Below, in pieces: positions 9,785 to 17,741 of a stretch of 43,128 nt of DNA. The number at the start of each line of letters is the position of its first letter. Position 1 is the first letter of the stretch. The notes beneath the pieces are model-generated. The model saw only the letters and a list, made by a program, of their open reading frames with translations, searched no databases and was not told where the DNA came from. The stretch covers positions 1 to 43,128 of the forward strand of contig CAJJBO010000008.1 in the NCBI GenBank assembly GCA_905182485.1. The letters run 5' to 3'. Source of the stretch: an uncultured Luminiphilus sp. GTDB lineage: Bacteria; Pseudomonadota; Gammaproteobacteria; Pseudomonadales; Halieaceae. A program made the position numbers and the translations under genes.

Positions 9785-10609
9785 ATGTCGATGCTGAGTT
9801 TTGAAAAAAAGTATCGCGTCAAGGGAGGCACGTTAATCGGAGGGGACTTACTCGATTTTTGGGTGGGACCTTTCTACGTAGGCTTCTTTGGTGTGACGAC
9901 CGCAGTATGTGCCATCTTGGGAACAGCGCTTATTTTATATGGCGCCTCACAGGGCGACACATGGAATGTTTGGAGGATTAGCATTGAGCCACCTCCCCTT
10001 AGCTATGGTTTAAGCCTCGCCCCTATGAATGATGGCGGTCTGTGGCAGATGATCACCATTTTTGCTTGCGGTGCTTTTGGTTCCTGGATGCTGCGGCAGG
10101 TCGAAATCTCGAGAAAACTCGGCATGGGGCTTCATGTGCCGTTCGCTTTTGGATTCGCGATCTTCGCCTACGTCGTGTTGGTCGTGATCAGACCTTGGCT
10201 GCTCGGCGCATGGGGTCATGGATTTCCTTACGGAATCATGAGCCACCTCAACTGGGTGAGCATGATCGGCTACCAATTCGCGGCGTTTCACTACAACCCC
10301 GCGCATATGATCGCCGTGACTTTCTTCTTCACTACTGCCATGGCCTTGGCAATGCACGGATCGCTAATCCTCATGGCGACGGATCCGAAGCGCGGCGAGA
10401 CCGTGAAAACGGGCGAACATGAGAACACATTCTTCCGCGACAACATCGGTTACTCGATCGGTGCTTTAGGCATCCATAGGCTGGGAATGTTTACCGCAAT
10501 CAACGCGGCTTTTTGGAGCGGCATTTGCATGCTTATCAGTGGGCCTTTCTGGAGTGAGTCCTGGCCCTCTTGGTGGAACTGGTGGCTTGAACTGCCGATT
10601 TGGAGCTAA
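9785..10609 (+). CDS. pufL: Photosynthetic reaction centre L subunit
   Basis: PufL and PufM form the membrane core of the type-II reaction centre that binds bacteriochlorophylls, bacteriopheophytins, quinones and iron. The protein has 274 residues and five transmembrane helices. Conserved ligands are visible: the special-pair histidine in FHYNPAHM, the iron/quinone-site histidine in LAMHGSLI, the second iron histidine in ALGIHRLG, and the QB-site glutamate in [10 protein letters not shown]. The start at 9785 is supported by AAGGGAGAT 10 bp upstream. It is 85 bp after pufQ and 14 bp before pufM. The gene is intact. Confidence 0.98.
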   Translation: MSMLSFEKKYRVKGGTLIGGDLLDFWVGPFYVGFFGVTTAVCAILGTALILYGASQGDTWNVWRISIEPPPLSYGLSLAPMNDGGLWQMITIFACGAFGSWMLRQVEISRKLGMGLHVPFAFGFAIFAYVVLVVIRPWLLGAWGHGFPYGIMSHLNWVSMIGYQFAAFHYNPAHMIAVTFFFTTAMALAMHGSLILMATDPKRGETVKTGEHENTFFRDNIGYSIGALGIHRLGMFTAINAAFWSGICMLISGPFWSESWPSWWNWWLELPIWS

Positions 10610-10623
10610 TAGAGGGCGATAGA

Positions 10624-11541
10624 ATGAGAGAAAATCTAAATATTTTTACAAAAGTGCAGGTCGCCGCCCCCGACTACCCGGGAGTGCCGATTGGCGAAGC
10701 TGAAGAGCAACGAGTCGGTGGTATCTACCACAGCACGTTCATGGGTCGATTCGGTGACGCTCAGATTGGGCCGATCTACTTGGGAGCGACTGGAATCGCC
10801 TCCATCATCACGTTCTTTATTGCTTTCTTCATCATGGGCATGAATATGGCGGCCTCGGTGGACTGGAGTCCGATCGAGTTTATGCGCCAATTCTTTTGGC
10901 TGACACTGGATCCCCCACCGGCCGAGTATGGATTAACCTTCCCTCCTCTATGGGATGGCGGTTGGTTTTTAATAGCAGGATTCTTCCTGACCGCCTCGAT
11001 CATGCTCTGGTGGTGGAGAACCTTCAAAATCTCTCAGAACCTTGGAATGAGTAACTACCTCGCATGGGCTTTTGGCGCTGCTATTTTCCTGTATTTAGTT
11101 CTGGGATTTATTAGACCCATATTGATGGGGTCTTGGTCAGAGGCTGTGCCATACGGCATTTTCTCTCACCTCGACTGGACGCAAAACTTCTCGCTAAGAT
11201 ACGGGAACTTGTTCTACAACCCTTTCCATATGCTTTCGATTGCCTTTCTCTACGGATCTGCAGTGTTATTTGCCATGCACGGCGCAACCATCGTGGCGAC
11301 CTCTCGATACGGCGCCGATCGCGAAATTGATCAGATCACTGATAGAGGCACGGCTGCCGAGAGAGGCGCACTGTTCTGGAGATGGTGCATGGGCTTTAAC
11401 GCCTCTGTGGAATCGATTCATAGATGGGCCTGGTGGTTCGCAGTGTTAACCGTCCTCACAGGCGGAGTAGGTATTTTGCTGACCGGTACTGCGGTTGATA
11501 ACTGGTACCTATGGGCGCTTGAGCGCGGAATGGTTCCATAG
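10624..11541 (+). CDS. pufM: Photosynthetic reaction centre M subunit
   Basis: PufM is the second membrane subunit of the reaction centre and carries the QA site. The protein has 305 residues. Typical blocks are [47 protein letters not shown] with the special-pair histidine, AMHGATI with an iron ligand, the iron-ligand glutamate region [15 protein letters not shown], and SIHRWAWW. I start it at ATG 10624 ([13 protein letters not shown]), which matches known PufM N-termini and follows AGAGGGCG; an in-frame ATG at 10600 overlaps pufL and adds eight residues. It is intact. pufC, which often follows pufM, is not present. Confidence 0.98.
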   Translation: MRENLNIFTKVQVAAPDYPGVPIGEAEEQRVGGIYHSTFMGRFGDAQIGPIYLGATGIASIITFFIAFFIMGMNMAASVDWSPIEFMRQFFWLTLDPPPAEYGLTFPPLWDGGWFLIAGFFLTASIMLWWWRTFKISQNLGMSNYLAWAFGAAIFLYLVLGFIRPILMGSWSEAVPYGIFSHLDWTQNFSLRYGNLFYNPFHMLSIAFLYGSAVLFAMHGATIVATSRYGADREIDQITDRGTAAERGALFWRWCMGFNASVESIHRWAWWFAVLTVLTGGVGILLTGTAVDNWYLWALERGMVP

Positions 11542-11824
11542 AGTAAGGACAAGCTGAATATGCGCAACCAAATGATTATCGCTACGAACATGTCATCGAC
11601 GCGCTCGGCAAAAAAAATAAATCTGCTTAGAGGACGACATAAAAGAGAGCCCCAAGAAGGGTTCCACAGAGCCTCACTAGGGCAGGAAGAAATTTGCGGA
11701 CACAGTTCGCAAATAGGGATGAGTTCGACAAAAGATACAACGGGCTCATTACGTAAAGACGTTGCAAAGGCCGCTTCACGGCCAACGCGACAGATGTTTA
11801 CATATTGCAACTGGAGGTACCTGT
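11542..11824 (+). other. pufM-pufB intercistronic spacer with a hairpin and a doubtful 90-aa ORF
   Basis: This 283-bp stretch occupies the place where pufC would sit in a pufLMCBA arrangement, but I find no CxxCH haem motif or lipobox. An ORF (11560-11832) would encode a basic, lysine/arginine-rich 90-residue peptide with no recognisable domain, overlapping pufB; I do not call it a gene. A hairpin at 11692-11714 has arms AATTTGCGGA-like ATTTGCGGA and TTCGCAAAT (9 bp with one G-T pair, 5-base loop). Such intercistronic stems can set the relative stability of reaction-centre and antenna mRNA segments; that role here is inference. Confidence 0.45.
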
Positions 11825-11950
11825 ATGAGTAGTCTAAGTGAAAGCGAAGCTAGAGAATTCCATTCGGCTTATATCACTGGATTCATTGGCTTCACAATCA
11901 TTGCCATTACCGCACATGCTTTGCTCTATATGTGGAAGCCCTGGTTCTAG
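11825..11950 (+). CDS. pufB: LH1 antenna beta subunit
   Basis: PufB is the beta polypeptide of the core light-harvesting complex that rings the reaction centre. The 41-residue protein has a short acidic N-terminus (SLSESEAREFHSAYITG), one membrane helix, the bacteriochlorophyll-ligating histidine in ITAHALLY, and the LH-beta end MWKPWF. The start at 11825 follows CTGGAGGTACCTGT, a good ribosome-binding site; an upstream in-frame ATG at 11762 is not needed. It lies downstream of pufM, not upstream of pufL as in the standard pufBALM order. Confidence 0.95.
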   Translation: MSSLSESEAREFHSAYITGFIGFTIIAITAHALLYMWKPWF

Positions 11951-12015
11951 CGATCAGCGCATCTCACGGAGCGTGTGGAATTTATTCACGTAGAAACAAT
12001 TGATGGAGACAAAGT

Positions 12016-12210
12016 ATGCACAGATTATGGATGATGTTTGACCCACGTCAGGTCATGGTAGGAATCGCAGCATTCCTATTCACATTGGCTTTGATGATCC
12101 ATTTCATTCTGTTGAGTACTGAGCGCTATGACTGGCTTGGTGACCCCAACGCTGGTGGAATGGCTACGGTCAGCACCCAACAAGAAGCTGCTCCAATTTC
12201 TAGGAGCTAA
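12016..12210 (+). CDS. pufA: LH1 antenna alpha subunit
   Basis: PufA is the alpha polypeptide of LH1. The 64-residue protein opens with [20 protein letters not shown], has one membrane helix with the bacteriochlorophyll-ligating histidine in [17 protein letters not shown], and a polar C-terminal tail. All these are characteristic of LH1 alpha. TGGAGACAAAGT precedes the ATG. It is 65 bp after pufB and is the last gene before a strong GC hairpin. Confidence 0.96.
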   Translation: MHRLWMMFDPRQVMVGIAAFLFTLALMIHFILLSTERYDWLGDPNAGGMATVSTQQEAAPISRS

Positions 12211-12218
12211 GAAATGGC

Positions 12219-12240
12219 GGGGCCCCGCTTGCGGGGCCCC
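12219..12240 (+). terminator. GC-rich hairpin after pufA
   Basis: GGGGCCCCGC at 12219-12228 and its exact complement GCGGGGCCCC at 12231-12240 form a perfect stem, in practice with the last one or two pairs opened to make a loop. It ends 9 bp after the pufA stop. Only a weak T-run (CTTTT, about 12244) follows, so it may act as an mRNA 3' stabiliser as much as a terminator. The core resembles the hairpin at 37035-37050. Confidence 0.7.
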
Positions 12241-12326
12241 ACACTTTTACGACCCGTGGCAACGCTGAACAAGCCGAGCCAGCGGTAAAGCTAGCAGAAA
12301 AGTCGCGATCACCCTGCCCCCAGAGC

Positions 12327-12343
12327 TGTCGATCGCCCAAACA
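12327..12343. promoter_or_regulatory. Possible PpsR-type site (N11 spacing) upstream of idi
   Basis: TGTCGATCGCCCAAACA has the TGT and ACA half-sites with 11 rather than 12 bases between them, 67 bp before idi. Variants with N11 are tolerated in some species. This could tie isoprenoid supply to the photosynthesis regulon. Weak evidence on its own; a motif this short occurs by chance. Confidence 0.3.
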
Positions 12344-12409
12344 CTTGACTGCTTTCGCTTAACCACATTCCCCCCGGGAGCGGGTCTTTTCCTTCAACAG
12401 ACGATTAAG

Positions 12410-13006
12410 ATGCTCAATCCGACCTCATCAAACACGGTGGTTTCATTTGACGATGAGCTACTGATCGCTGTCGACCCCGAAGATAACGTGCGCGGCTATC
12501 CGAGTAAAGCGGAAGCACATATGGGCTCGGGGACGCTGCATCGCGCATTTTCAATCTTTCTTTTTAACGATAACAACGAAGTTCTGCTGCAAAAAAGAAG
12601 CAAAACCAAGCTTCTCTGGCCCGAATACTGGTCCAATTCCTGCTGTAGTCACCCCAGAAAGGGTGAAGAATTGCAGCAAGCAGCGCTGCGCCGTCTGACG
12701 GAAGAGCTGGGTTGTAGGGCCTCATTGGAGTTTGTATACCGGTTCATGTATCACGCCCGGTATCTCGACATCGGTTCTGAGCACGAGCTTTGTTCGGTTT
12801 ACGTAGGGACCACTTCTGACTTCATCAGACCCAACGACCAAGAGGTCGACGACCATCAGTGGATCGACTATCAAGCGCTGGACAGTTGGACTCAAGATGA
12901 ACCCGACCTCTTCACGCCGTGGTTCAAATCAGAATGGCAGTTAATGCGAAGCGGTACGCTACGTAATGAGCTATCGGGGCTCGGGATCAATAGCCCCTCT
13001 CCGTGA
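12410..13006 (+). CDS. idi: Isopentenyl-diphosphate delta-isomerase (type I, Nudix)
   Basis: Idi interconverts isopentenyl and dimethylallyl diphosphate and so feeds CrtE. The 198-residue protein contains the active-site cysteine region WSNSCCSHPRKGEE, the Nudix-type helix LQQAALRRLTEELG, the metal-binding histidines near GTLHRAFSIFLF, and the glutamates of GSEHELCSVY. Idi is often carried in photosynthesis gene clusters. It stands alone on the plus strand after the puf terminator and converges on the HemN-like gene 8 bp downstream. Confidence 0.95.
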   Translation: MLNPTSSNTVVSFDDELLIAVDPEDNVRGYPSKAEAHMGSGTLHRAFSIFLFNDNNEVLLQKRSKTKLLWPEYWSNSCCSHPRKGEELQQAALRRLTEELGCRASLEFVYRFMYHARYLDIGSEHELCSVYVGTTSDFIRPNDQEVDDHQWIDYQALDSWTQDEPDLFTPWFKSEWQLMRSGTLRNELSGLGINSPSP

Positions 13007-13013
13007 AGAGGGC

Positions 13014-14327
13014 TTATATACCCCTGAACGCCGGCGAAGAATCCATCAACAACTGGGGGAGCCATTCCCGACCATACTCCGTTATACCAATCACATCCTG
13101 TTGATATTCGACCAAGCCAGACTGCACCAATACCGCCAGTCGTTGGGCTGCTAACGGTTTTTCATCGGGATTAAACATCACAGGTTGATTGCACATCAGT
13201 TGACGCAGTAAATGCCGGAACTCGATTTGCTCGTTATCGTTATCCAGGCCCATTTTCTCCGTTAGCAGACCGTCTGCTGCCGACTGCTGCCATAACTCAG
13301 CCGATCCAGAGTTCCGCAACACCATACCCGGAAGTTCGCTAATCGCTGCCAAGCCGACGCCCAACACTGCGGTCGCTTCGTGGCAGTGATAGCCGTAGGC
13401 ATTAAGTGACAGATCACCATCGATAAACGCTGTCGCAAGTCGGTGTGTCGGCTGAACAAACAAATTGAGCCCAAGCGGCGTTAATTCAGCGCTGTCCATA
13501 CATTCGTTCAATGTGTTGTACATCGACAGCTTGTCTGCCAGAGATGGCAGCTTTTCGTCTAACAGCGCTGCTTGATTAGGGAAATGTCTAGCCCGCTTGA
13601 CAAACTGATAGCACTCCACCCAATCGGGTGCCAGTGAGATTAATGACTCGAGGCTCGAAGCAAACGTTTCTGGCGTCTGGCAAGGTAATCCAAAAATCTG
13701 ATCTACACCGATAGACTCAAAGCCCAGATTGCGGCCTACTTGAATGACATCCTCTAGTAGCTCAGCTGATTGATAACGACCGATGGCGTCTTGCACTGTC
13801 GGATCCATATCTCTGACTTGAAGCTTTAATTCTGTAACGCCCAAACCCCGCAGAAATCCCAACTGAGAGCGTGAGGTCCGTCGAGGGTCTAACTCGAAAC
13901 TAATCTCAGTATCTGAGGCTAAATCAAAAAGGTCCAAGATAACTGAAAAAATTTGTCCTATCGTGATGTCGGAAATGTCATTAGCGGCAGCGCCAAATAC
14001 GTGGATACTTTGAAGCGATTTTTTTGGTCCAAGATGAGCAGCCAATGATCTTATTTCTGCAATGAGCCCCGAAGAATATTCTTCGATGCGCTGACCAACG
14101 ATCGATGCTCGATCACAGGCCAAGTCTAACGAGGGGCAGAAAGGTAAAGATACTGCCAACGATAATCGGGCACCGGGTTGGGCCTTTATCGCATCGAAAG
14201 CTGCGATTTGAGCCTCGACCGCAATCGCCTTAGCCTGAGTTGCCAGTGCCATAGACCCCATTAGGTCGATTGCGTCGTTTAAACCAAAGGACGCTGTCGC
14301 CTCCTGTGCCTGCGTTGCTAGTTCCAC
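13014..14327 (-). CDS. HemN-family protein lacking the radical-SAM motif
   Basis: An intact 437-residue protein follows the HemN fold from end to end: ISFELDPRRTSRSQLGFLRG, SIGVDQIFGLPCQTPETF, LTPLGLNLFVQPTHRLATAF and LGVGLAAISELPGMV. But the cluster motif CxxxCxxC reads CPSLDLAC (about residues 63-70), with aspartate in place of the second cysteine. The SAM-binding GGGTP motif is replaced by FGAAAND (about 112-118). It should therefore not bind a normal radical-SAM cluster or oxidise coproporphyrinogen. A non-catalytic role such as haem or porphyrin binding, or regulation, is possible but unproven. The start is GTG after GGGGGTGG. The paralogous remnant at 155-1345 keeps both motifs. It runs towards idi and stands upstream of the fragment scar at 14338-14965. 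Confidence 0.85.
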   Translation of the reverse strand: MELATQAQEATASFGLNDAIDLMGSMALATQAKAIAVEAQIAAFDAIKAQPGARLSLAVSLPFCPSLDLACDRASIVGQRIEEYSSGLIAEIRSLAAHLGPKKSLQSIHVFGAAANDISDITIGQIFSVILDLFDLASDTEISFELDPRRTSRSQLGFLRGLGVTELKLQVRDMDPTVQDAIGRYQSAELLEDVIQVGRNLGFESIGVDQIFGLPCQTPETFASSLESLISLAPDWVECYQFVKRARHFPNQAALLDEKLPSLADKLSMYNTLNECMDSAELTPLGLNLFVQPTHRLATAFIDGDLSLNAYGYHCHEATAVLGVGLAAISELPGMVLRNSGSAELWQQSAADGLLTEKMGLDNDNEQIEFRHLLRQLMCNQPVMFNPDEKPLAAQRLAVLVQSGLVEYQQDVIGITEYGREWLPQLLMDSSPAFRGI

Positions 14328-14525
14328 GTTCCACCCCCATCTTCCGAACTCTGGTTGGATCTCATTACAATAATAGGGGTTTGCGAGCTGTTATCAGCTT
14401 CTTCCCCAAATCCAATCCACACTTTCTCTGACTGTGATTTTTCAGTTTTTCTTATATTTGGATCTGAGGGTATTTTGCTTGTGATGCCTGGTCAAGTATA
14501 AACATCTTTGACACTTTTCAGCCCG

Positions 14526-14744
14526 TCACTCCGATCTCACCGCCCACCGCCAAAGCGTGTTCTCCCCCAAGGGATACATCAAAAAGAAGCGCTCTAGTAC
14601 CGCCAACGTTGACAACCAAGCGAGTAAATACATTGTCATTTCAGCGGTTGGACTCGTGGCATTTAACCCGGCGAAAAACGCCTGTCGCTGTCGATCGAAA
14701 AATCTGGGCAGATGAAGCGTATAGAATCGCCCGGGCTTCAGCAT
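14526..14744 (-). pseudogene. Fragment resembling the C-terminus of PuhE
   Basis: A 72-residue open frame has no plausible start of its own but ends with TMYLLAWLSTLAVLERFFLM and ENTLWRWAV. This resembles the conserved end of PuhE (DUF3623), a membrane protein for photosynthetic complex assembly, which typically finishes with an LE-[HR]-[WF]-F-x-x-x-P and LWRWA pattern. The N-terminal part (RFFDRQRQAFFAGLNATSPT) fits less well. I read it as a remnant at an old rearrangement junction. It lies between the HemN-like gene and a crtC fragment on the other strand. The assignment is from memory of the family pattern. Confidence 0.45.
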
Positions 14745-14960
14745 CTGCCCAAGGGCCGACTTTGGCGCGTTGCGCTTCCCGCCCGCATTGCTGGTCAGGT
14801 AATAGAAGGTTTGAAGACGCTAGAGGATCCCCCGTTTTATATGCGCTCCCAGATCCTGACCGAAGCGGGCAGCTTTTTGCACGAGAGTCTGGACCTGACT
14901 CGGTTTTGTCAGCCGTGGGTGCAGTTATTGTTGCCGTTTAGGATGCCCCGGATGGGGTAG
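14742..14960 (+). pseudogene. CrtC C-terminal fragment (second copy)
   Basis: About 72 residues match the C-terminus of CrtC and the remnant at 1339-2324: LPKGRLWRVALPARI, LKTLEDPPFYMRSQ, FLHESLDLTRFCQPWVQLLL, then PFRMPRMG and TAG. The first copy has LPKAPVWRVSRPARLP, AKTLEDTPFYTRSQ and MHESIDLTRFCRPWVQLLLP. In this copy the piece is uninterrupted, but nothing of the N-terminal two thirds of CrtC is upstream. It ends 5 bp before the convergent crtB stop. Confidence 0.75.
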
Positions 14961-14965
14961 CGCGG

Positions 14966-16027
14966 TCAGTCGTGATTAGCGGATTGCGTGTGGGTCGCCA
15001 TTTCATCGCGCTGCTTCATCACCATGAACATTTCCAGCATCCATCCGGCGCTAGGTGAGAAGCGTCTCGGTTGGTTCGCGCGTTGCCATTCTTCTGTTTG
15101 GGGCACCGCGTCAATCAAAAACTGATTTTCGCGTGAGCAGGGTTCATGCAGTAATTGGGGTGCGGGCGACGGGCTACGGATCAAGCCCAGCAGGATCGAG
15201 AACTTCCGTATACCTGAGACAATTGCGCGTTGATTGATCGAATCATGGTTGTTCATGGCGACAGTCTTTCCGATCTCGGCATAAAGGCGACGCGCTGCAA
15301 AAATGCCCGGGCGGCAGCCGCGAGGGAGCTGGCGAATGCCTTCATCGGCCTGCCGATAGCGGCGGTCCGCCTCCTTCAGCATTCGGCGAAGTACAGCGGA
15401 CAGCTGAGGGCTCGGTTGAGGGTTGCGCAGAAAGGCCTCCGGGTCGATACCGTGTTCGTGCATCAGATCGCGAGGCAGATATAACCGGCCCGCGCGAGCA
15501 TCCTCACCGACATCACGGCAGATATTGGTCAGCTGCATGGCAACGCCTAAGTCTGCAGCGCGAGCGAGCGTCGCGTGATCTTTCACGCCCATGAGTATGG
15601 CCATCATGACACCGACAGTGCCTGCTACTCGAGCGCCGTAGTCGCAGAGATCGTCTAACGTCTCATAGCTGCGTTCGGCGGTATCCCAGTTGAACCCCTC
15701 GAGTAGCGCATCGAGTAAACCACGGGGCAACTGGTGATCCGTCACAATTTGGCTCAGCACACGATCGACACAATGGTTCTGGGGTGTGCCCGCATAAATC
15801 AGGTCGAGACGACGATATAACTCTGCAAGCGCCTGTTTGGGATTTTCCCCAAGATCAACTAAGTCATCCGCGATGCGACAAAATGCATAGAGCCCACAGG
15901 CTGATTCCCGCAACTTTGGCGGCAGAAAACGAGAGGCAATATGGAATGATCGTGAGCCGTGATAAAGCAGTCGCTGGCACTCACGCATGTCGGTATGCGG
16001 TGTGGTGATCTGGTGATCGCTACGCAT
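14966..16027 (-). CDS. crtB: Phytoene synthase
   Basis: CrtB joins two geranylgeranyl diphosphates head to head to make phytoene, the first C40 carotenoid. The 353-residue protein has both Mg-binding aspartate motifs, FCRIADDLVD (about residues 50-59) and NICRDVGEDARAGRLYLP (about 170-187), plus the SRSFHIASRFLP start of the fold. Its ATG overlaps the crtI stop by 8 bp, so the two are co-translated. The 3' end abuts the crtC fragment. No crtA follows, unlike the crtIBA order in Rhodobacter. Confidence 0.95.
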   Translation of the reverse strand: MRSDHQITTPHTDMRECQRLLYHGSRSFHIASRFLPPKLRESACGLYAFCRIADDLVDLGENPKQALAELYRRLDLIYAGTPQNHCVDRVLSQIVTDHQLPRGLLDALLEGFNWDTAERSYETLDDLCDYGARVAGTVGVMMAILMGVKDHATLARAADLGVAMQLTNICRDVGEDARAGRLYLPRDLMHEHGIDPEAFLRNPQPSPQLSAVLRRMLKEADRRYRQADEGIRQLPRGCRPGIFAARRLYAEIGKTVAMNNHDSINQRAIVSGIRKFSILLGLIRSPSPAPQLLHEPCSRENQFLIDAVPQTEEWQRANQPRRFSPSAGWMLEMFMVMKQRDEMATHTQSANHD

Positions 16028-17552
16028 GTTGGGTTACCGCTGCCGGGATCAATTGATCAATGACCTTGGCTGAAGAGATCACCGCGGGCATGCCTGCGCC
16101 AGGGTGCGTACCGGCCCCTACTAAATAGAGGCCTTTCACATCTTCGCTGCGATTGTGGGGTCTAAACCAAGCACTTTGGGTGATGCGGGGTTCGAAACTG
16201 AAGCCTGCGCCCTTGAATGAACAGAGTCGATCTTGGAAGTCTTGTGGTGTCAGCAGTCGCGACGTCACGATGCGGTCACTGAGGCCGGGTAGCATGGTGT
16301 CTTCCAGTCGTTGGCAGATACGCTGCCGAAATGTTTCGGCGTATTCTGTCCAGTCTACGTCGGCATCGAGATGAGGGACGGGCGCCAGGGCGTAAAAGGC
16401 ATCACAGCCCTCGGGTGCCATAGAAGGATCCGTCTCGGTCGGTCGATGTAAGTAGAGACTAAAGTCGTCGGCCAGCACTTTTCGTTTGAAAATATCATCC
16501 AGTAATCCACGATAGCGGGGTCCTAAAATAACCGAATGGTGTGGCACGTCTTCGTACTTGCCTTGCGTACCGAAGTACCACACAAACAAGCCATTGGAAT
16601 AATGAGAGCGTTCAATCTTACGATCGGTCCAGCGCTTACGATGACGGGCGTCGATAAGGTGTCGGTAGGTCCAGGCCGCATCCGCGTTGGAGACGATGAG
16701 GTCGCTGTGCAGTACCCGGCCATCGCGCAATCGCACACCTTTGGCATTGCCGTTCTCAACCAGTATTTCTTCAACCTCGGCGTTGCATTCTATTTTGCCG
16801 CCTTGGCCCTCAATGAGACCTGCCATGCCTTTGACAATGCTGCCTGTGCCACCCATCGCTGACCACACGCCCCACCGTTGTTCCAGGTAGGAGATGAGGG
16901 TGTAAACGCTAGTCACTGAGAAGGGGTTGCCACCGATGAGCAGCGGGTGAAAGCTCATGGTCATCCGCAATTGGGGATCGCGGATATAACGCGACACCAA
17001 CCGGTAAACACTGCGATCACTGCGTAATTTAATGAGTTCTGGTAAAAACCGGAATAGCGCCATCAGAGAGTCAAACGGTTTATCGACTAATCCCTCGAAA
17101 CCCACTTTATAGCGTTTTTCGCTGGCGCCTAGATACGCCTCATAGCCGGCCACATCATCCGCACAATAGCTTTTAATCTGCTCGAGGTTACGACGTTTGT
17201 CACCGCAGTAATCAAAAATCCTGCCGTCATCAAAGCGCAGCCGGAAGAAAGGGTCCATCGGGCGTAAATCCACATCATCCGAGAATTTTTTGCCGCAGAG
17301 CTGCCATAATTCTTCAAGCAGGAATGGGGCAGTAACGATGGTCGGACCCGCATCGAAGGTGAAGCCGTCTTGATGGTAGACGTAGGCCCGCCCGCCGGGG
17401 GCATCGAGCTTTTCGAGCATATGAACGCGATAACCCTTTGCGCCCAAACGTATCGCTGCTGCGAGGCCGCCAAATCCGGTACCAATCACGATGGCGGTCG
17501 GTCGGGAGTCCGTGGTCGTAAGGGATTCAAACGCTGACTGAGCAATATTCAT
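16020..17552 (-). CDS. crtI: Phytoene desaturase
   Basis: CrtI is the FAD-dependent desaturase that converts phytoene to neurosporene or lycopene at the membrane. The 510-residue protein has the N-terminal dinucleotide motif VIGTGFGGLAAAIRL (about residues 21-35), followed by EKLDAPGGRAYVYHQDGFTF, and the conserved C-terminal LYLVGAGTHPGAGMPAVISS. The gene is intact. It begins the crtIB operon, with PpsR-type operators 20-65 bp upstream of its start, separate from bchIDO. Confidence 0.96.
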   Translation of the reverse strand: MNIAQSAFESLTTTDSRPTAIVIGTGFGGLAAAIRLGAKGYRVHMLEKLDAPGGRAYVYHQDGFTFDAGPTIVTAPFLLEELWQLCGKKFSDDVDLRPMDPFFRLRFDDGRIFDYCGDKRRNLEQIKSYCADDVAGYEAYLGASEKRYKVGFEGLVDKPFDSLMALFRFLPELIKLRSDRSVYRLVSRYIRDPQLRMTMSFHPLLIGGNPFSVTSVYTLISYLEQRWGVWSAMGGTGSIVKGMAGLIEGQGGKIECNAEVEEILVENGNAKGVRLRDGRVLHSDLIVSNADAAWTYRHLIDARHRKRWTDRKIERSHYSNGLFVWYFGTQGKYEDVPHHSVILGPRYRGLLDDIFKRKVLADDFSLYLHRPTETDPSMAPEGCDAFYALAPVPHLDADVDWTEYAETFRQRICQRLEDTMLPGLSDRIVTSRLLTPQDFQDRLCSFKGAGFSFEPRITQSAWFRPHNRSEDVKGLYLVGAGTHPGAGMPAVISSAKVIDQLIPAAVTQHA

Positions 17553-17571
17553 ATAAATAAGACACTTAAGT

Positions 17572-17617
17572 TGTCACTTATTCTGGACAGTGTAGCAGTC
17601 TGTCACTGTAGTTCACA
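17572..17617 (-). promoter_or_regulatory. PpsR/CrtJ-type operators upstream of crtI
   Basis: TGTCACTTATTCTGGACA at 17572-17589 is an exact TGT-N12-ACA, 20 bp before the crtI start. TGTCACTGTAGTTCACA at 17601-17617 has N11 spacing. The two are separated by 11 bp, which allows paired binding. Around 17561-17575 there is also an inverted GACA-CTTAAGT-TGTC element. These suggest oxygen/light control of crtIB; binding is inferred. Confidence 0.6.
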
Positions 17618-17741
17618 CCATTTTTTTGCCACAATACCCAGTCATTTGGCCGATACTGCTCCGACTCGCCCCAATTGATACCCAACTAAGAGATCGATGC
17701 CTTTTTGGCTGAGCGGTAGGGCTCCGTCTCGCTCATGGGCG

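Noticed and set aside
11560..11832. 90-aa basic ORF between pufM and pufB as a pufC remnant or new gene
   Set aside because: No CxxCH haem motif, lipobox or membrane segment, and it overlaps the well-supported pufB start in another frame. Composition looks non-coding.
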